Below are positions 9,027 through 18,061 of a stretch of 64,000 bases of DNA, in pieces. Both the position numbers and the translations under genes were made by a program. The DNA comes from Paenibacillus algorifonticola (lineage in GTDB: Bacteria; Bacillota; Bacilli; Paenibacillales; Paenibacillaceae), in the NCBI RefSeq assembly GCF_000971975.1, contig NZ_LAQO01000002.1, positions 434,001 through 498,000 of the forward strand. The letters run 5' to 3'. The notes beneath the pieces are model-generated. The model was not told the DNA's origin, searched no databases, and worked only from the letters and a program-made list of their open reading frames with translations. How positions within the stretch are numbered: position 1 is the stretch's first letter; every line of letters starts with the position of its first letter.

Positions 9027-10433
9027 ATGGAAGGTCAATTATTAGATACCATTATGAGCGTTCAAATATCCGCAGACAAAATGTCAGCATTTTTGACATT
9101 TAAACGATTGACGGATGATTTCGAATGCACGGTTGAACAATTAGAGCAGTTTGTGCAAAGTAGTGGAGTGAGTGTCGGAATTGTGCCCGGCGTCCTTCAA
9201 AACATTTGTAACAATCCGCTCGCTTTTTATAAAGAGCAAACTTTAATTGCTGAAGGAAAGTCTGCTGGAGTTGGCAAGGATGGCTTTATTCAATTCATTT
9301 ACGATATGAAGAGCAAAGAGCGACGCCCGGCTGAAAATGAGGATGGCACCGTAGATTTCAAGGAAATGACGCAGTTGAAAAATGTGACGCGCGGCCAGCT
9401 GATTGCTGAACTGGTCGATCCTGAAGCGGGTGAGCCGGGCAAGACGGTAACCGGGGAAGAGGTTGCTTCGAAAGAAGGCAAGGCAGCGCGTTTTAAAATA
9501 GGAAAAAATGTCGTACTGAACAATGAGCAAACTGCGATGTATGCGGCATTGGACGGACTCATTACGATGACGGATAAGGATAAAATCAATGTATTTCCTA
9601 TTTACGAAGTAAATGGCGACGTAGATTATAAAATAGGAAATATTGATTTTGTCGGTACCGTAGTCATCCGTGGGAATGTGCTAAGCGGCTTCCGCATCAA
9701 ATCTGCCGGGGATATTCGCATCATTGGCGGTGTTGAGGGCGCTGATTTGGACGCTGAAGGCTCTATTGAAATAACGGGCGGCATAATGGCTGGCAACAAA
9801 GGTTTTGTCAAAGCCGGCAAAAACGTGAAATGCTCCTTTATCCAGGACGGCAATGTTATTGCGGGCGATGATGTGCTCGTATCGCAAAGCATTATGCATT
9901 CGAATGTTCGGGCTGGTAAAAACGTCATTTGTTCCGGAACCAAAGGACTAATTGTTGGTGGTAGTATTCAAGCGGGTGAGCGGGTTAAAGCTCGTACAAT
10001 CGGCAATACAATGTCTACCGCGACAGTAGTTGAAGTAGGTGTAAAGCCGGAGCATCGTTCGGAGCTGCTGGAATTGCGCACAAAACTCAAGCAGCATAAC
10101 GAGAGCATGGATAAGGCGGATAAAGCGCTTGTGATTTTGGATCAATTGGCTGCGTTTGGGCAGCTGACCGATGACAAAATGGCCATGCGCATTAAGCTAA
10201 GTGCGACTAAACGGCAGTCGATAACGGAAGTCGAGCAGTTCCGTGAACGGATTTTGGACATTGAGCGTACGCTGGAAGATAGCGATCAAGCTGGAGTTGA
10301 CGTCAATAACACGATTTATGGCGGAATCAAAATCGTAATCGGCCGATATACGAAATATATTAAGGACCCGTTGCAGCGTGTTTCCTTTCAGTATTTAGAT
10401 GGAGACATCTCGCAGGTTAATTACCGTTCGTAA
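9027..10433 (+). CDS. DUF342 / FapA-like protein
   Basis: A 468-residue protein of the DUF342 (FapA) family, known for a parallel beta-helix with glycine/valine-rich turns followed by a coiled coil. The beta-helix is visible at about 180-330 as repeated short strands (GTVVIRGNVLSGFRIKSAG, GSIEITGGIMAGNKG, AGDDVLVSQSIMHSNV). A charged, probably coiled-coil region spans about 345-430. Homologues occur in flagellar operons of Firmicutes, but their function is not settled. GGAGGGGTGTAATG supplies the ribosome site and start, 14 bases after sigD, so it belongs to the same transcript. Confidence 0.85.
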   Translation: MEGQLLDTIMSVQISADKMSAFLTFKRLTDDFECTVEQLEQFVQSSGVSVGIVPGVLQNICNNPLAFYKEQTLIAEGKSAGVGKDGFIQFIYDMKSKERRPAENEDGTVDFKEMTQLKNVTRGQLIAELVDPEAGEPGKTVTGEEVASKEGKAARFKIGKNVVLNNEQTAMYAALDGLITMTDKDKINVFPIYEVNGDVDYKIGNIDFVGTVVIRGNVLSGFRIKSAGDIRIIGGVEGADLDAEGSIEITGGIMAGNKGFVKAGKNVKCSFIQDGNVIAGDDVLVSQSIMHSNVRAGKNVICSGTKGLIVGGSIQAGERVKARTIGNTMSTATVVEVGVKPEHRSELLELRTKLKQHNESMDKADKALVILDQLAAFGQLTDDKMAMRIKLSATKRQSITEVEQFRERILDIERTLEDSDQAGVDVNNTIYGGIKIVIGRYTKYIKDPLQRVSFQYLDGDISQVNYRS

Positions 10434-10471
10434 AAACTTGTGCAAGCTGACCCAATAGGGAGGTAATCAAG

Positions 10472-10795
10472 ATGGCTTTCAAACCTATTGATTTGCAAAT
10501 ATCGGTTCCTCGTACACCGGAGTCTAGCGGTCTTCAAGGCCAGATGAACCATAAGCCGATGTCGGACCAGACGAAGCTTGCCGAGCAGCAAGCTGCACAG
10601 ACCGAGCTTGTTCGCCACAAAAATACGGAAGTAGAGCATTCTGCTGGCTTGAACGTTCGTCAGGATCAAGAAACAAGCAAGCAATCTGATGAACGCAAGG
10701 GCAAACGCAAAAAACAGGATGAACAGGACAAGCATGAAGAAAACCATCCCCCTGTGCATCCCTATAAGGGACATCATGTAGATATTTCGCTTTAA
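10472..10795 (+). CDS. Small hydrophilic protein of unknown function
   Basis: A 107-residue protein with no hydrophobic segment. Residues 25-95 are rich in Gln, Lys, Glu and His and look disordered; the last residues (HPYKGHHVDISL) resemble the C-terminal tails of small proteins found in flagellar operons of spore formers. A strong GGGAGG site lies eight bases before the ATG. Its place between the DUF342 gene and a membrane-anchored coiled-coil gene, with short gaps, argues for a real gene of the fla/che operon. Function unknown. Confidence 0.75.
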   Translation: MAFKPIDLQISVPRTPESSGLQGQMNHKPMSDQTKLAEQQAAQTELVRHKNTEVEHSAGLNVRQDQETSKQSDERKGKRKKQDEQDKHEENHPPVHPYKGHHVDISL

Positions 10796-10813
10796 AGGCA
10801 GGTGGGAGCAATT

Positions 10814-11371
10814 ATGTCTAACTGGCAATACATAGTTTTGCTTGGCGCAGTGGTCGTTGTTTTTGGGTTGCTTTTGCCCAGAAGGAAACAACCCGTAGCC
10901 GCTCAAGCCGTTAATAATATGGAAGTTTCGCTGGAACAGTTTATGGAAAACATGGAGCAGGACAATCGGGAGCTTACTGCACTTATTGTGCAGTCGCAAG
11001 AGGAAGCACGTGCTAAAGCACGGCGCGGCGAGGAGCGCTTAGCTGAACTGGAGCGGAAATATAGCGCAATGGAGCAGCTTTTTGAGCAGCAGAAAACTAC
11101 CGCAGTGCTGGTGCCAGCAGCTCAGGTGCCGCTAGTCAAGGTTGATGCTCCCATTACGCCTGCTTCTGCTGTGTTCCAGAAAGAGCCTGAGGAGCTAGAA
11201 GAGCCAGCTCCGCCAGCGAAGCAAACGATTCAGCAGCGTTATCCAGATTTGTTTGACTTTCATCAGCAAGGCAAGTCTATTGAGGCTATTGCTAAAAAAA
11301 TGAACATGAACAAGGGCGAGGTTCAGCTTATCCTTCAGCTTGCGAAACAGGAGGAGAGTGCCCGTGTTTAA
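10814..11371 (+). CDS. Membrane-anchored coiled-coil protein with C-terminal helix-turn-helix (DUF6115-like)
   Basis: A 185-residue protein: one N-terminal transmembrane helix (about 5-22), a charged coiled coil (about 35-90), a Pro/Glu-rich linker, and a C-terminal segment reading FHQQGKSIEAIAKKMNMNKG that looks like a helix-turn-helix. I place it tentatively in the DUF6115 group. The ATG at 10814 is chosen over an in-frame GTG at 10802 because the AGGTGGGAG site ends six bases before it. The 3' end overlaps the next gene by 8 bases. Function unknown; the operon suggests a link to motility. Confidence 0.75.
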   Translation: MSNWQYIVLLGAVVVVFGLLLPRRKQPVAAQAVNNMEVSLEQFMENMEQDNRELTALIVQSQEEARAKARRGEERLAELERKYSAMEQLFEQQKTTAVLVPAAQVPLVKVDAPITPASAVFQKEPEELEEPAPPAKQTIQQRYPDLFDFHQQGKSIEAIAKKMNMNKGEVQLILQLAKQEESARV

Positions 11372-11969
11372 AAATCGCTTTTTTTTAACCGGGCTTGGCA
11401 TTGGCATTATTATCGGCGCATTATTGCTCCAAATGATGATCATTGGCGAATCCAGCCAGCAAAAGCTAAGTAATCGCGACAGTGCGGGTGCTGAGCAAGA
11501 GGAAAAGATATATTCGCAAAGTGAAGTCGATGCGATTCTCGAAGCGCAGCGGGCAACGAGCAGCATAAAGGAAGAAAGCGAAGCAACAGTTTCGCCTTCA
11601 CCAGCGGTAACACCTGAACAAACGCCATCTCAAAGCTCTGCTCCGCAAGCATCCGCCACTGCCTCCCCAAAGCCAACAGCAGCGCCAGCAGATAATTCTT
11701 CAGCTACTGCGGACACGGGCGGGAATACCATTCGCAAAATGGTTCGCATTCAGGCAGGAACGAATTTGACTGCGGCGTCTGAGCTGCTGGCCAAGGAGCA
11801 GCTTATTAGTGATAAAGCGGCATTTATCCGCAAAATGAAGCAAGAAAAGAAACTGGTTCGCGCCGGTTATTTTTTGTTTTCTGGGAATCCTTCGCTTACG
11901 GAAGTTATTACAACTATTACGACGCAGCCGATGACGCCAGAGGAAGTAAAAGCTTTTAATTCACAATAA
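11364..11969 (+). CDS. Single-pass membrane protein with MltG N-terminal-like (LysM-like) domain
   Basis: Read from the GTG at 11364, which is nine bases after an AGGAGG site. The 201-residue protein has an N-terminal transmembrane helix (about 7-26), a Ser/Pro/Thr/Ala-rich linker (about 70-120), and a C-terminal domain (about 125-190: RIQAGTNLTAASELLAKEQL, then GYFLFSGNPSLTEVITTI) resembling the LysM-like domain in front of the MltG/YceG transglycosylase. The catalytic MltG domain is absent, so lytic activity is not expected. It probably sits outside the membrane and binds peptidoglycan or a partner. It is the last gene of the motility operon. Confidence 0.75.
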   Translation: MFKNRFFLTGLGIGIIIGALLLQMMIIGESSQQKLSNRDSAGAEQEEKIYSQSEVDAILEAQRATSSIKEESEATVSPSPAVTPEQTPSQSSAPQASATASPKPTAAPADNSSATADTGGNTIRKMVRIQAGTNLTAASELLAKEQLISDKAAFIRKMKQEKKLVRAGYFLFSGNPSLTEVITTITTQPMTPEEVKAFNSQ

Positions 11970-12004
11970 AATGGCGGAAAGCGGTAATTTTCGCCCAGAG
12001 ATTG

Positions 12005-12033
12005 TTGCGTACGGCATGCAGTTATGGTATATT
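12005..12033 (+). promoter_or_regulatory. Candidate sigma-A promoter for rpsB
   Basis: TTGCGT (12005-12010), a 17-base spacer, then TATATT (12028-12033) with an upstream TG giving an extended -10 (TGGTATATT). The -35 box is weak, so the extended -10 would carry the promoter. It leaves a 5' leader of about 120 bases before the S2 start, long enough for ribosomal protein feedback control, but I did not recognise a defined S2 leader. Confidence 0.5.
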
Positions 12034-12163
12034 AATTGACGGTGTTAAAAACACACGCTGATTAATTTCGTTAACGGTGCTTCTGCTTAAGTGGAAGTTT
12101 TAGCGAAAGATGACGTCGGCGGAGGGCACTACAAAAAAACCATTATCAGGAGGTGTTGAAGAA

Positions 12164-12862
12164 ATGGCGGTTATTTCCATGAAACAGCTACTTGAAGCTG
12201 GGGTACACTTCGGTCATCAGACTCGTCGTTGGAACCCGAAGATGGATCGTTATATCTTCACTGAAAGAAACGGAATTTACATTATCGATTTGCAAAAAAC
12301 AGTTAAAAAAGTTGACGAGGCTTATAACTTCGTTCGCTCGATCGCTGCAGAGGGCGGCACTATGCTGTTCGTCGGCACGAAGAAGCAAGCTCAAGATTCC
12401 GTTAAGGAAGAAGCTGAGCGTTGCGGAAACTTCTACATCAACCAACGTTGGCTCGGCGGTACGCTGACTAACTTCCAAACGATTCAAAAACGTATTGACC
12501 GTTTGAAAACTTTGGAGAAATGGGAAGAGGACGGCACTTTCGAAGTTCTTCCTAAGAAAGAAGTTATTATTCTTCGCAAAGAAAAAGACCGTTTGGAAAA
12601 ATTCCTTGGCGGTATCAAAGGCATGAAATCGTTGCCTAGCGCTTTGTTCATCATCGATCCTCGTAAAGAGCGTATCGCTGTTGCTGAAGCACGCAAACTT
12701 GGAATTCCTATCGTAGGTATCGTTGATACAAACTGCGATCCAGATGAAATTGACTATGTCATTCCTGGTAATGATGATGCAATTCGTGCGGTTAAATTGC
12801 TTACGTCCAAGATGGCTGATGCAATTGTTGAAGCTAACCAAGGTGAGCAAACAACTGCTTAA
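12164..12862 (+). CDS. rpsB: 30S ribosomal protein S2
   Basis: S2 is a late-assembling protein of the small subunit. The 232-residue sequence begins at the ATG at 12164 after a CAGGAGG site; an upstream in-frame start would add 18 unrelated residues. The family features [19 protein letters not shown] at the N-terminus and [13 protein letters not shown] in the middle are clear. It has its own promoter candidate and a strong terminator, so rpsB appears to be a monocistronic unit between the motility operon and tsf. Confidence 0.97.
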   Translation: MAVISMKQLLEAGVHFGHQTRRWNPKMDRYIFTERNGIYIIDLQKTVKKVDEAYNFVRSIAAEGGTMLFVGTKKQAQDSVKEEAERCGNFYINQRWLGGTLTNFQTIQKRIDRLKTLEKWEEDGTFEVLPKKEVIILRKEKDRLEKFLGGIKGMKSLPSALFIIDPRKERIAVAEARKLGIPIVGIVDTNCDPDEIDYVIPGNDDAIRAVKLLTSKMADAIVEANQGEQTTA

Positions 12863-12889
12863 TTCAATAAACGTAAGCTATTAGGCGAA

Positions 12890-12929
12890 GGGCGGTCAGA
12901 AGGTGAAAGCCTCTCACCGTCCTTTTTTT
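12890..12929 (+). terminator. Rho-independent terminator after rpsB
   Basis: An 11-base-pair stem (12890-12900 with 12912-12922, one mismatch and one G-U pair), an 11-base loop and seven T residues. It separates rpsB from tsf. Confidence 0.9.
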
Positions 12930-12982
12930 ACGAATACCTAAATAAGTAAATAAATAAATCGAAACCTTCAGGAGGGCTCAAA

Positions 12983-13633
12983 ATGGCAGTTAGTGCGAGT
13001 GCAGTAAAAGAACTTCGCGAAAGAACAGGGGCAGGAATGCTCGATTGTAAAAAAGCTTTGGATCATACAGATGGTGATATCACGAAAGCGATTGAATTCC
13101 TTCGTGAGAAAGGCCTTGCTGCAGCAGCAAACAAAGCTGGCCGCATCGCTACAGAAGGCGTTGTTGAATCCTACATTCACGCTGGCGGCCGTATTGGCGT
13201 TCTAGTTGAAGTTAACTGTGAAACAGACTTCGTTGCTAAAACAGACCAATTCCGTGAGTTTGCAAGAGATATCGCGATGCAAATCGCTGCTGCAAACCCT
13301 AAATTCGTTCGCCGCGAAGAAGTTCCTGGCGATGAGCTTGAAAAAGAACGCGAAATTTTGCGTGCACAAGCACTTAACGAAGGCAAGCCTGAGAAAATCG
13401 TTGATAAAATGGTTGAAGGCCGTATTTCCAAATACTATGAAGAATATTGCTTGCTTGAGCAATCGTTCATCAAAAACCCAGACCAAACGATTTCCGAGCT
13501 TCTTAACGAGAAGATCAACAAAATTGGTGAAAACATTTCAATCCGTCGTTTCGTTCGTTATGAGCTGGGCGAAGGTCTTGAGAAAAAAGTTGATAACTTT
13601 GTAGAAGAAGTTATGTCGCAAGCTAAACTGTAA
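12983..13633 (+). CDS. tsf: Elongation factor Ts
   Basis: EF-Ts recycles EF-Tu-GDP to EF-Tu-GTP. The 216-residue protein has the N-terminal UBA-like domain with the signature [18 protein letters not shown] and the family core segment [11 protein letters not shown] near residues 75-85. This is the shorter Gram-positive form with a single core subdomain set. An AGGAGGG ribosome site precedes the ATG. A hairpin follows the gene, ahead of pyrH. Confidence 0.97.
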   Translation: MAVSASAVKELRERTGAGMLDCKKALDHTDGDITKAIEFLREKGLAAAANKAGRIATEGVVESYIHAGGRIGVLVEVNCETDFVAKTDQFREFARDIAMQIAAANPKFVRREEVPGDELEKEREILRAQALNEGKPEKIVDKMVEGRISKYYEEYCLLEQSFIKNPDQTISELLNEKINKIGENISIRRFVRYELGEGLEKKVDNFVEEVMSQAKL

Positions 13634-13644
13634 ACCGATCGCAA

Positions 13645-13675
13645 AGGCGGGGCGGGGCGTCCGCCTCGCCTGCTT
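13645..13675 (+). terminator. GC-rich hairpin after tsf, probable terminator or attenuator
   Basis: AGGCGGGGCGG (13645-13655) pairs over 11 positions with 13661-13671 around a five-base loop; one pair is G-U. Only a short GCTTTCG tract follows, so termination may be partial and allow read-through to pyrH. A second, smaller palindrome (AATCTAA...TTAGATT, about 13715-13733) lies just before the pyrH ribosome site. Confidence 0.5.
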
Positions 13676-13748
13676 TCGTAAGCGGAGAAACTTTATATTT
13701 TGATAACCGGATGCAATCTAAGCGCTTTAGATTCATTCATGGAGGTAA

Positions 13749-14482
<734 letters not shown>

Positions 14483-14483
<1 letters not shown>

Positions 14484-15037
14484 TGCCTCAAGCTATTAAG
14501 AAAAATGCCGAAGAGCGTATGGAGAAAGCGATCGGTGCGCTGCGCCGCGATTTGGCCAGCCTGCGTGCAGGCCGTGCATCAGCGTCTTTGCTTGATCGTG
14601 TACAAGTTGAATATTACGGTGCAATGACACCAGTTGCACAACTGGCTAACGTAAACACGCCGGATTCCCGTACGCTGATGATTCAGCCGTGGGACAAAAC
14701 ATCTCTTGCAGCTATTGAAAAAGCGATTATGAAATCGGATCTTGGTTTAACGCCAGCTAATGACGGCTCAATGATTCGCATTTCGATTCCGCCACTGACC
14801 GAAGAGCGTCGTACCGATCTTGTCAAAATGACAAAAAGATTCGGTGAAGAAGCGAAGGTAGCTGTCCGCAACATCCGTCGCGATGCGAATGACGATGTGA
14901 AAAAGCTGGAGAAAACGGACATTTCCGAAGATGAGTCCCGTCGTCATCAAGATGACATTCAAAAGTTGACGGACCGTTTTATCGTAGAAGTGGATAAAGT
15001 ATTGGTAGCTAAAGAAAAAGAAATTATGGAAGTATAA
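14483..15037 (+). CDS. frr: Ribosome recycling factor
   Basis: Frr splits post-termination ribosomes together with EF-G. The 184-residue protein has the usual three-helix/beta domain layout, with [19 protein letters not shown] near residue 27 and the C-terminal helix [19 protein letters not shown]. It begins within the pyrH stop codon. Its end is followed by two hairpins and the first copy of a repeated intergenic element described separately. Confidence 0.97.
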
Positions 15038-15044
15038 TTTCACT

Positions 15045-15070
15045 AAAGCCCCTCCGTTAGGTGGGGTTTG
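15045..15070 (+). terminator. Weak terminator-like hairpin after frr
   Basis: AAGCCCC pairs with GGGGTTT around a nine- to ten-base loop, followed by TTTGGTTT. The stem is short and the T-tract interrupted; partial termination is likely at best. Confidence 0.45.
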
Positions 15071-15076
15071 GTTTAA

Positions 15077-15168
15077 ATATAAGGCTTTTATTTTATAAAA
15101 GTGCCTTATATATCATCGCGAAACACAAGCTGCCTTTTATTTGGTACGGTGGCAGCCGTTTACGCTTG
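15077..15168 (+). repeat. Two-hairpin intergenic repeat, copy A
   Basis: Hairpin 1 is ATATAAGGC (15077-15085) with GCCTTATAT (15103-15111); the inner arm CTTTTA...TAAAAG extends it. Hairpin 2 is flanked by AAAC (15121-15124) and GTTT (15158-15161) with an inner GCTGCC/GGCAGC stem. The copy ends with ACGCTTG. The same order of hairpins and the same GCCGTTTACGCTTG end occur in other copies at 26274-26562 and 37040-37137. Confidence 0.7.
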
Positions 15169-15193
15169 TTAAATCCGGGTTGGAGGAACGAAG

Positions 15194-15958
15194 ATGATCA
15201 GTCGACTTTGGGCTAAATTTAGCAAATCGTCCCCACGTCCGGCAGCGCAGCCACAATCGGGCAACGTGCCTAAGCATGTCGCCGTTATTATGGATGGAAA
15301 CGGGCGTTGGGCCAAAGACCGTGGATTACCGCGAATAGCGGGTCATCATTCCGGCATGAAAGCGGTCAAACGCATTACGATGGCAGCAGACCGGCTCGGC
15401 GTTGAATATTTAACGCTTTATGCTTTTTCGACGGAAAATTGGAAAAGGCCTAAAGATGAAGTTGATTTTTTGATGAAGCTCCCTCAGCAATTTTTGGAAA
15501 TTGAAATAGACGATTTAATGGAGAAAAATGTTCAGGTTCGCGTCATGGGGCACAGGGAGGATCTCCCTTCCTTTACGATTAAAGCGTTGGACGAAGCAAT
15601 GAGCAAGACGGCAAATAATACGGGACTCGTGCTTACTTTTGCGCTAAACTATGGCAGCCGCAAGGAAATGCTTGAAGCGATCAAGGAGATCGCAGCGGAT
15701 GTGCAAGAAGGACGGCTCACCTGTGACCAAATAGATGATCATGTGATGAGTTCGCATTTGCTGACCCGCGACCTTCCAGATCCTGATCTGCTGATTCGTA
15801 CAAGCGGAGAATTGCGCTTAAGCAATTTTATGCTTTGGCAGCTTGCCTACAGCGAAATGTGGTTTACGGACGTCTATTGGCCTGAATTTTCGGAAACCCA
15901 TTTCGAAGAAGCGGTTCAGGAGTATCAACGGCGCGCACGGCGATATGGCGGACTATAA
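15194..15958 (+). CDS. uppS: Undecaprenyl diphosphate synthase (UppS)
   Basis: UppS is the cytosolic cis-prenyltransferase that adds eight isopentenyl units to farnesyl diphosphate to make the C55 lipid carrier of cell wall synthesis. The 254-residue protein carries the pyrophosphate-binding signature VIMDGNGRWAKDRGLPR with its catalytic aspartate, the FSTENWKRP segment, and DLLIRTSGELRLSNFMLWQ. GGTTGGAGGAACG precedes the ATG. cdsA follows closely. Confidence 0.97.
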   Translation: MISRLWAKFSKSSPRPAAQPQSGNVPKHVAVIMDGNGRWAKDRGLPRIAGHHSGMKAVKRITMAADRLGVEYLTLYAFSTENWKRPKDEVDFLMKLPQQFLEIEIDDLMEKNVQVRVMGHREDLPSFTIKALDEAMSKTANNTGLVLTFALNYGSRKEMLEAIKEIAADVQEGRLTCDQIDDHVMSSHLLTRDLPDPDLLIRTSGELRLSNFMLWQLAYSEMWFTDVYWPEFSETHFEEAVQEYQRRARRYGGL

Positions 15959-15986
15959 GCTTCGATAACGGAGTGTGACCTATACA

Positions 15987-16781
15987 TTGAAACAGCGAAT
16001 AGTGACGGGAGTAGTAGCAGGCGCATTTTTTATTGCGCTTGCAGTAGCGGGAAGCTGGCTATATGCCGGCCTGCTCGTATTGCTCGCGATGGTAGGCTTT
16101 ACTGAATATGTCAAGATGAACGGCCAAGCTTGGGCTCATCCGGCTTCATTGCTCGGATACGCGGGTGTGCTGTTTTTTGTGCTACCATGGAACTTGATTG
16201 GGGTAGAGACGCCATCCTTCATGTTTATTACCTGGGTGCTGGCATTCCTGCTGCTCGCTTTAACAGTCTTGACCAAAAACAAAACAACGATAGACCATGC
16301 GGCGCTTATGCTGCTTGGTGCACTGTACGTTGGCATGGGCTTTGGAGCGATGAATACGGTTAGACAGATGGATGATCATGGCTTGTTTTGGACGTTTTTG
16401 CTTCTTGGCTGCATATGGTCCTCAGACATTGGCGCCTATTTTGCTGGGAAGGCTTTTGGCAAAAACAAGCTCTGGCCGTCGATTAGTCCAAATAAAACGA
16501 TTGAGGGGGCGCTCGGAGGCGTTGTGCTGTCGCTTGTTGTGGCGGCTATCGGAGCTTTTTTCTTCCCCGACGTCATTGTACTTGGCGAAGCTCTCCTGAT
16601 TGGGCTCCTTGCCGCTGTAGCTGGACAATTTGGTGATTTAATTCAATCTGCTTACAAACGAGTACGTGATATAAAAGATACAGGCCGCATTTTGCCTGGG
16701 CATGGCGGCATTCTGGATCGTTGCGACAGCTGGATTATCGTGTTTCCGTTGATCGTGCTCTCCGGTCTGCTCCCTATGTAA
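15987..16781 (+). CDS. cdsA: Phosphatidate cytidylyltransferase (CDP-diglyceride synthase)
   Basis: CdsA converts phosphatidic acid and CTP to CDP-diacylglycerol at the membrane. The protein is highly hydrophobic, with about eight transmembrane helices, and has the family signature near the C-terminus (SAYKRVRDIKDTGRILPGHG). I start at the TTG at 15987 (LKQRIVTG), which matches the usual N-terminus; an in-frame GTG at 15975 overlaps the GGAG site and is less likely. This gives 264 residues. It lies between uppS and dxr in the usual Bacillales order. Confidence 0.95.
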   Translation: MKQRIVTGVVAGAFFIALAVAGSWLYAGLLVLLAMVGFTEYVKMNGQAWAHPASLLGYAGVLFFVLPWNLIGVETPSFMFITWVLAFLLLALTVLTKNKTTIDHAALMLLGALYVGMGFGAMNTVRQMDDHGLFWTFLLLGCIWSSDIGAYFAGKAFGKNKLWPSISPNKTIEGALGGVVLSLVVAAIGAFFFPDVIVLGEALLIGLLAAVAGQFGDLIQSAYKRVRDIKDTGRILPGHGGILDRCDSWIIVFPLIVLSGLLPM

Positions 16782-16835
16782 TTTGTAAAATATGCAAAAA
16801 GCACATGTCTAATCCGAGTGTCAGAGGAGATTGAG

Positions 16836-17975
16836 ATGAAAAAAATAACGATTCTTGGCTCAACAGGCTCCATTGGCACGCAAACGCTGGATGTTATTGC
16901 AAACGACCCGGAGCGTTTTCAGGTTGTCGGCTTATCGGCGGGCAGCAATACGGACCTGCTTATTCAGCAGGCGATCCGCTTCAAGCCATCCATCGTTTGC
17001 TTGTCAACGAAGGAAGCGGCTGAAGCGGTTGCCTCTTCGCTGCCTGCGGGAACTCGGGTCATTTATGGCGAGCAGGGCTTGATTGAGCTTGCTGGAGAGA
17101 CGGAAGCCGATATTGTCGTTACGGCGATTATGGGCAGCAGAGGGCTCCCAGCGACGCTTGCCGCAATTGAAGCGGGCAAAATGATTGGCCTTGCAAATAA
17201 AGAAACGCTCGTAACAGCGGGCCATATTGTGATGGAACGGGCAAAGCAGAAGGGCGTCTCGATTATACCGATTGATAGCGAGCATTCGGCTATTTTTCAA
17301 TGCTTGAACGGAGAAGATCGCAGATCGCTTAACCAGCTTACGCTGACTGCCTCAGGCGGCTCATTCCGCGATCGCACGCGCGAGCAATTGAAGGGCGTTA
17401 CTGTGGCGGAAGCACTGAATCATCCTAACTGGTCCATGGGGGCTAAAATCACAATCGATTCTGCCACAATGGCCAATAAAGGGCTGGAAGTCATTGAAGC
17501 CCACTGGCTGTTTGATGTTACATACGATCAAATCCATGTTCTTGTTCATCCAGAGAGCATTATTCATTCCTATGTGGAGTTTACTGACCATAGCGTAATT
17601 GCGCAGCTGGGGCTTCCTGATATGCGCGTGCCGATTCAATACGCGCTGACGTATCCGCATCGCTATCCAACACCAACAGGCCGGCTTGATTTGGCCGCGA
17701 TTGGCAAGCTTCATTTTCGAGAAATGGACTTTGAACGGTATCCGTGCCTTCGTCTCGCTTTCGAATGCGGCAAGGCGGGACAATCAGCACCAACGGTATA
17801 TAATGCGGCAAATGAAGTAGCGGTGGCCCGGTTTCTTGCTGGCGAAATTGAATTTTTGGATATTGAGCGTACGATTGAGGAAGTGCTCTCTCGCCATCCT
17901 GTAACGGTGGTCGATACTCTGGAAGCTATCGCTGAAGTCGACAGCTGGGCACGTCAAATGGCTGCTACTGTGTAA
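16836..17975 (+). CDS. dxr: 1-deoxy-D-xylulose 5-phosphate reductoisomerase
   Basis: Dxr makes 2-C-methyl-D-erythritol 4-phosphate in the non-mevalonate isoprenoid pathway, upstream of UppS. The 379-residue protein begins at the ATG at 16836 (AGAGGAGA site five bases before), with the NADPH motif LGSTGSIGTQTLDV. The metal and substrate segments IDSEHSAIFQCL and HPNWSMGAKITIDSATMANK are intact. Length is normal. rseP follows after 86 bases. Confidence 0.97.
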   Translation: MKKITILGSTGSIGTQTLDVIANDPERFQVVGLSAGSNTDLLIQQAIRFKPSIVCLSTKEAAEAVASSLPAGTRVIYGEQGLIELAGETEADIVVTAIMGSRGLPATLAAIEAGKMIGLANKETLVTAGHIVMERAKQKGVSIIPIDSEHSAIFQCLNGEDRRSLNQLTLTASGGSFRDRTREQLKGVTVAEALNHPNWSMGAKITIDSATMANKGLEVIEAHWLFDVTYDQIHVLVHPESIIHSYVEFTDHSVIAQLGLPDMRVPIQYALTYPHRYPTPTGRLDLAAIGKLHFREMDFERYPCLRLAFECGKAGQSAPTVYNAANEVAVARFLAGEIEFLDIERTIEEVLSRHPVTVVDTLEAIAEVDSWARQMAATV

Positions 17976-18061
17976 CTTGTGCGCTGCCTCGCGGTTCTCT
18001 TGTAACGGGTAGGAGAATAATGATAATCTATGTACAGGCCGTTACGAACAGGAGGCTCTAT

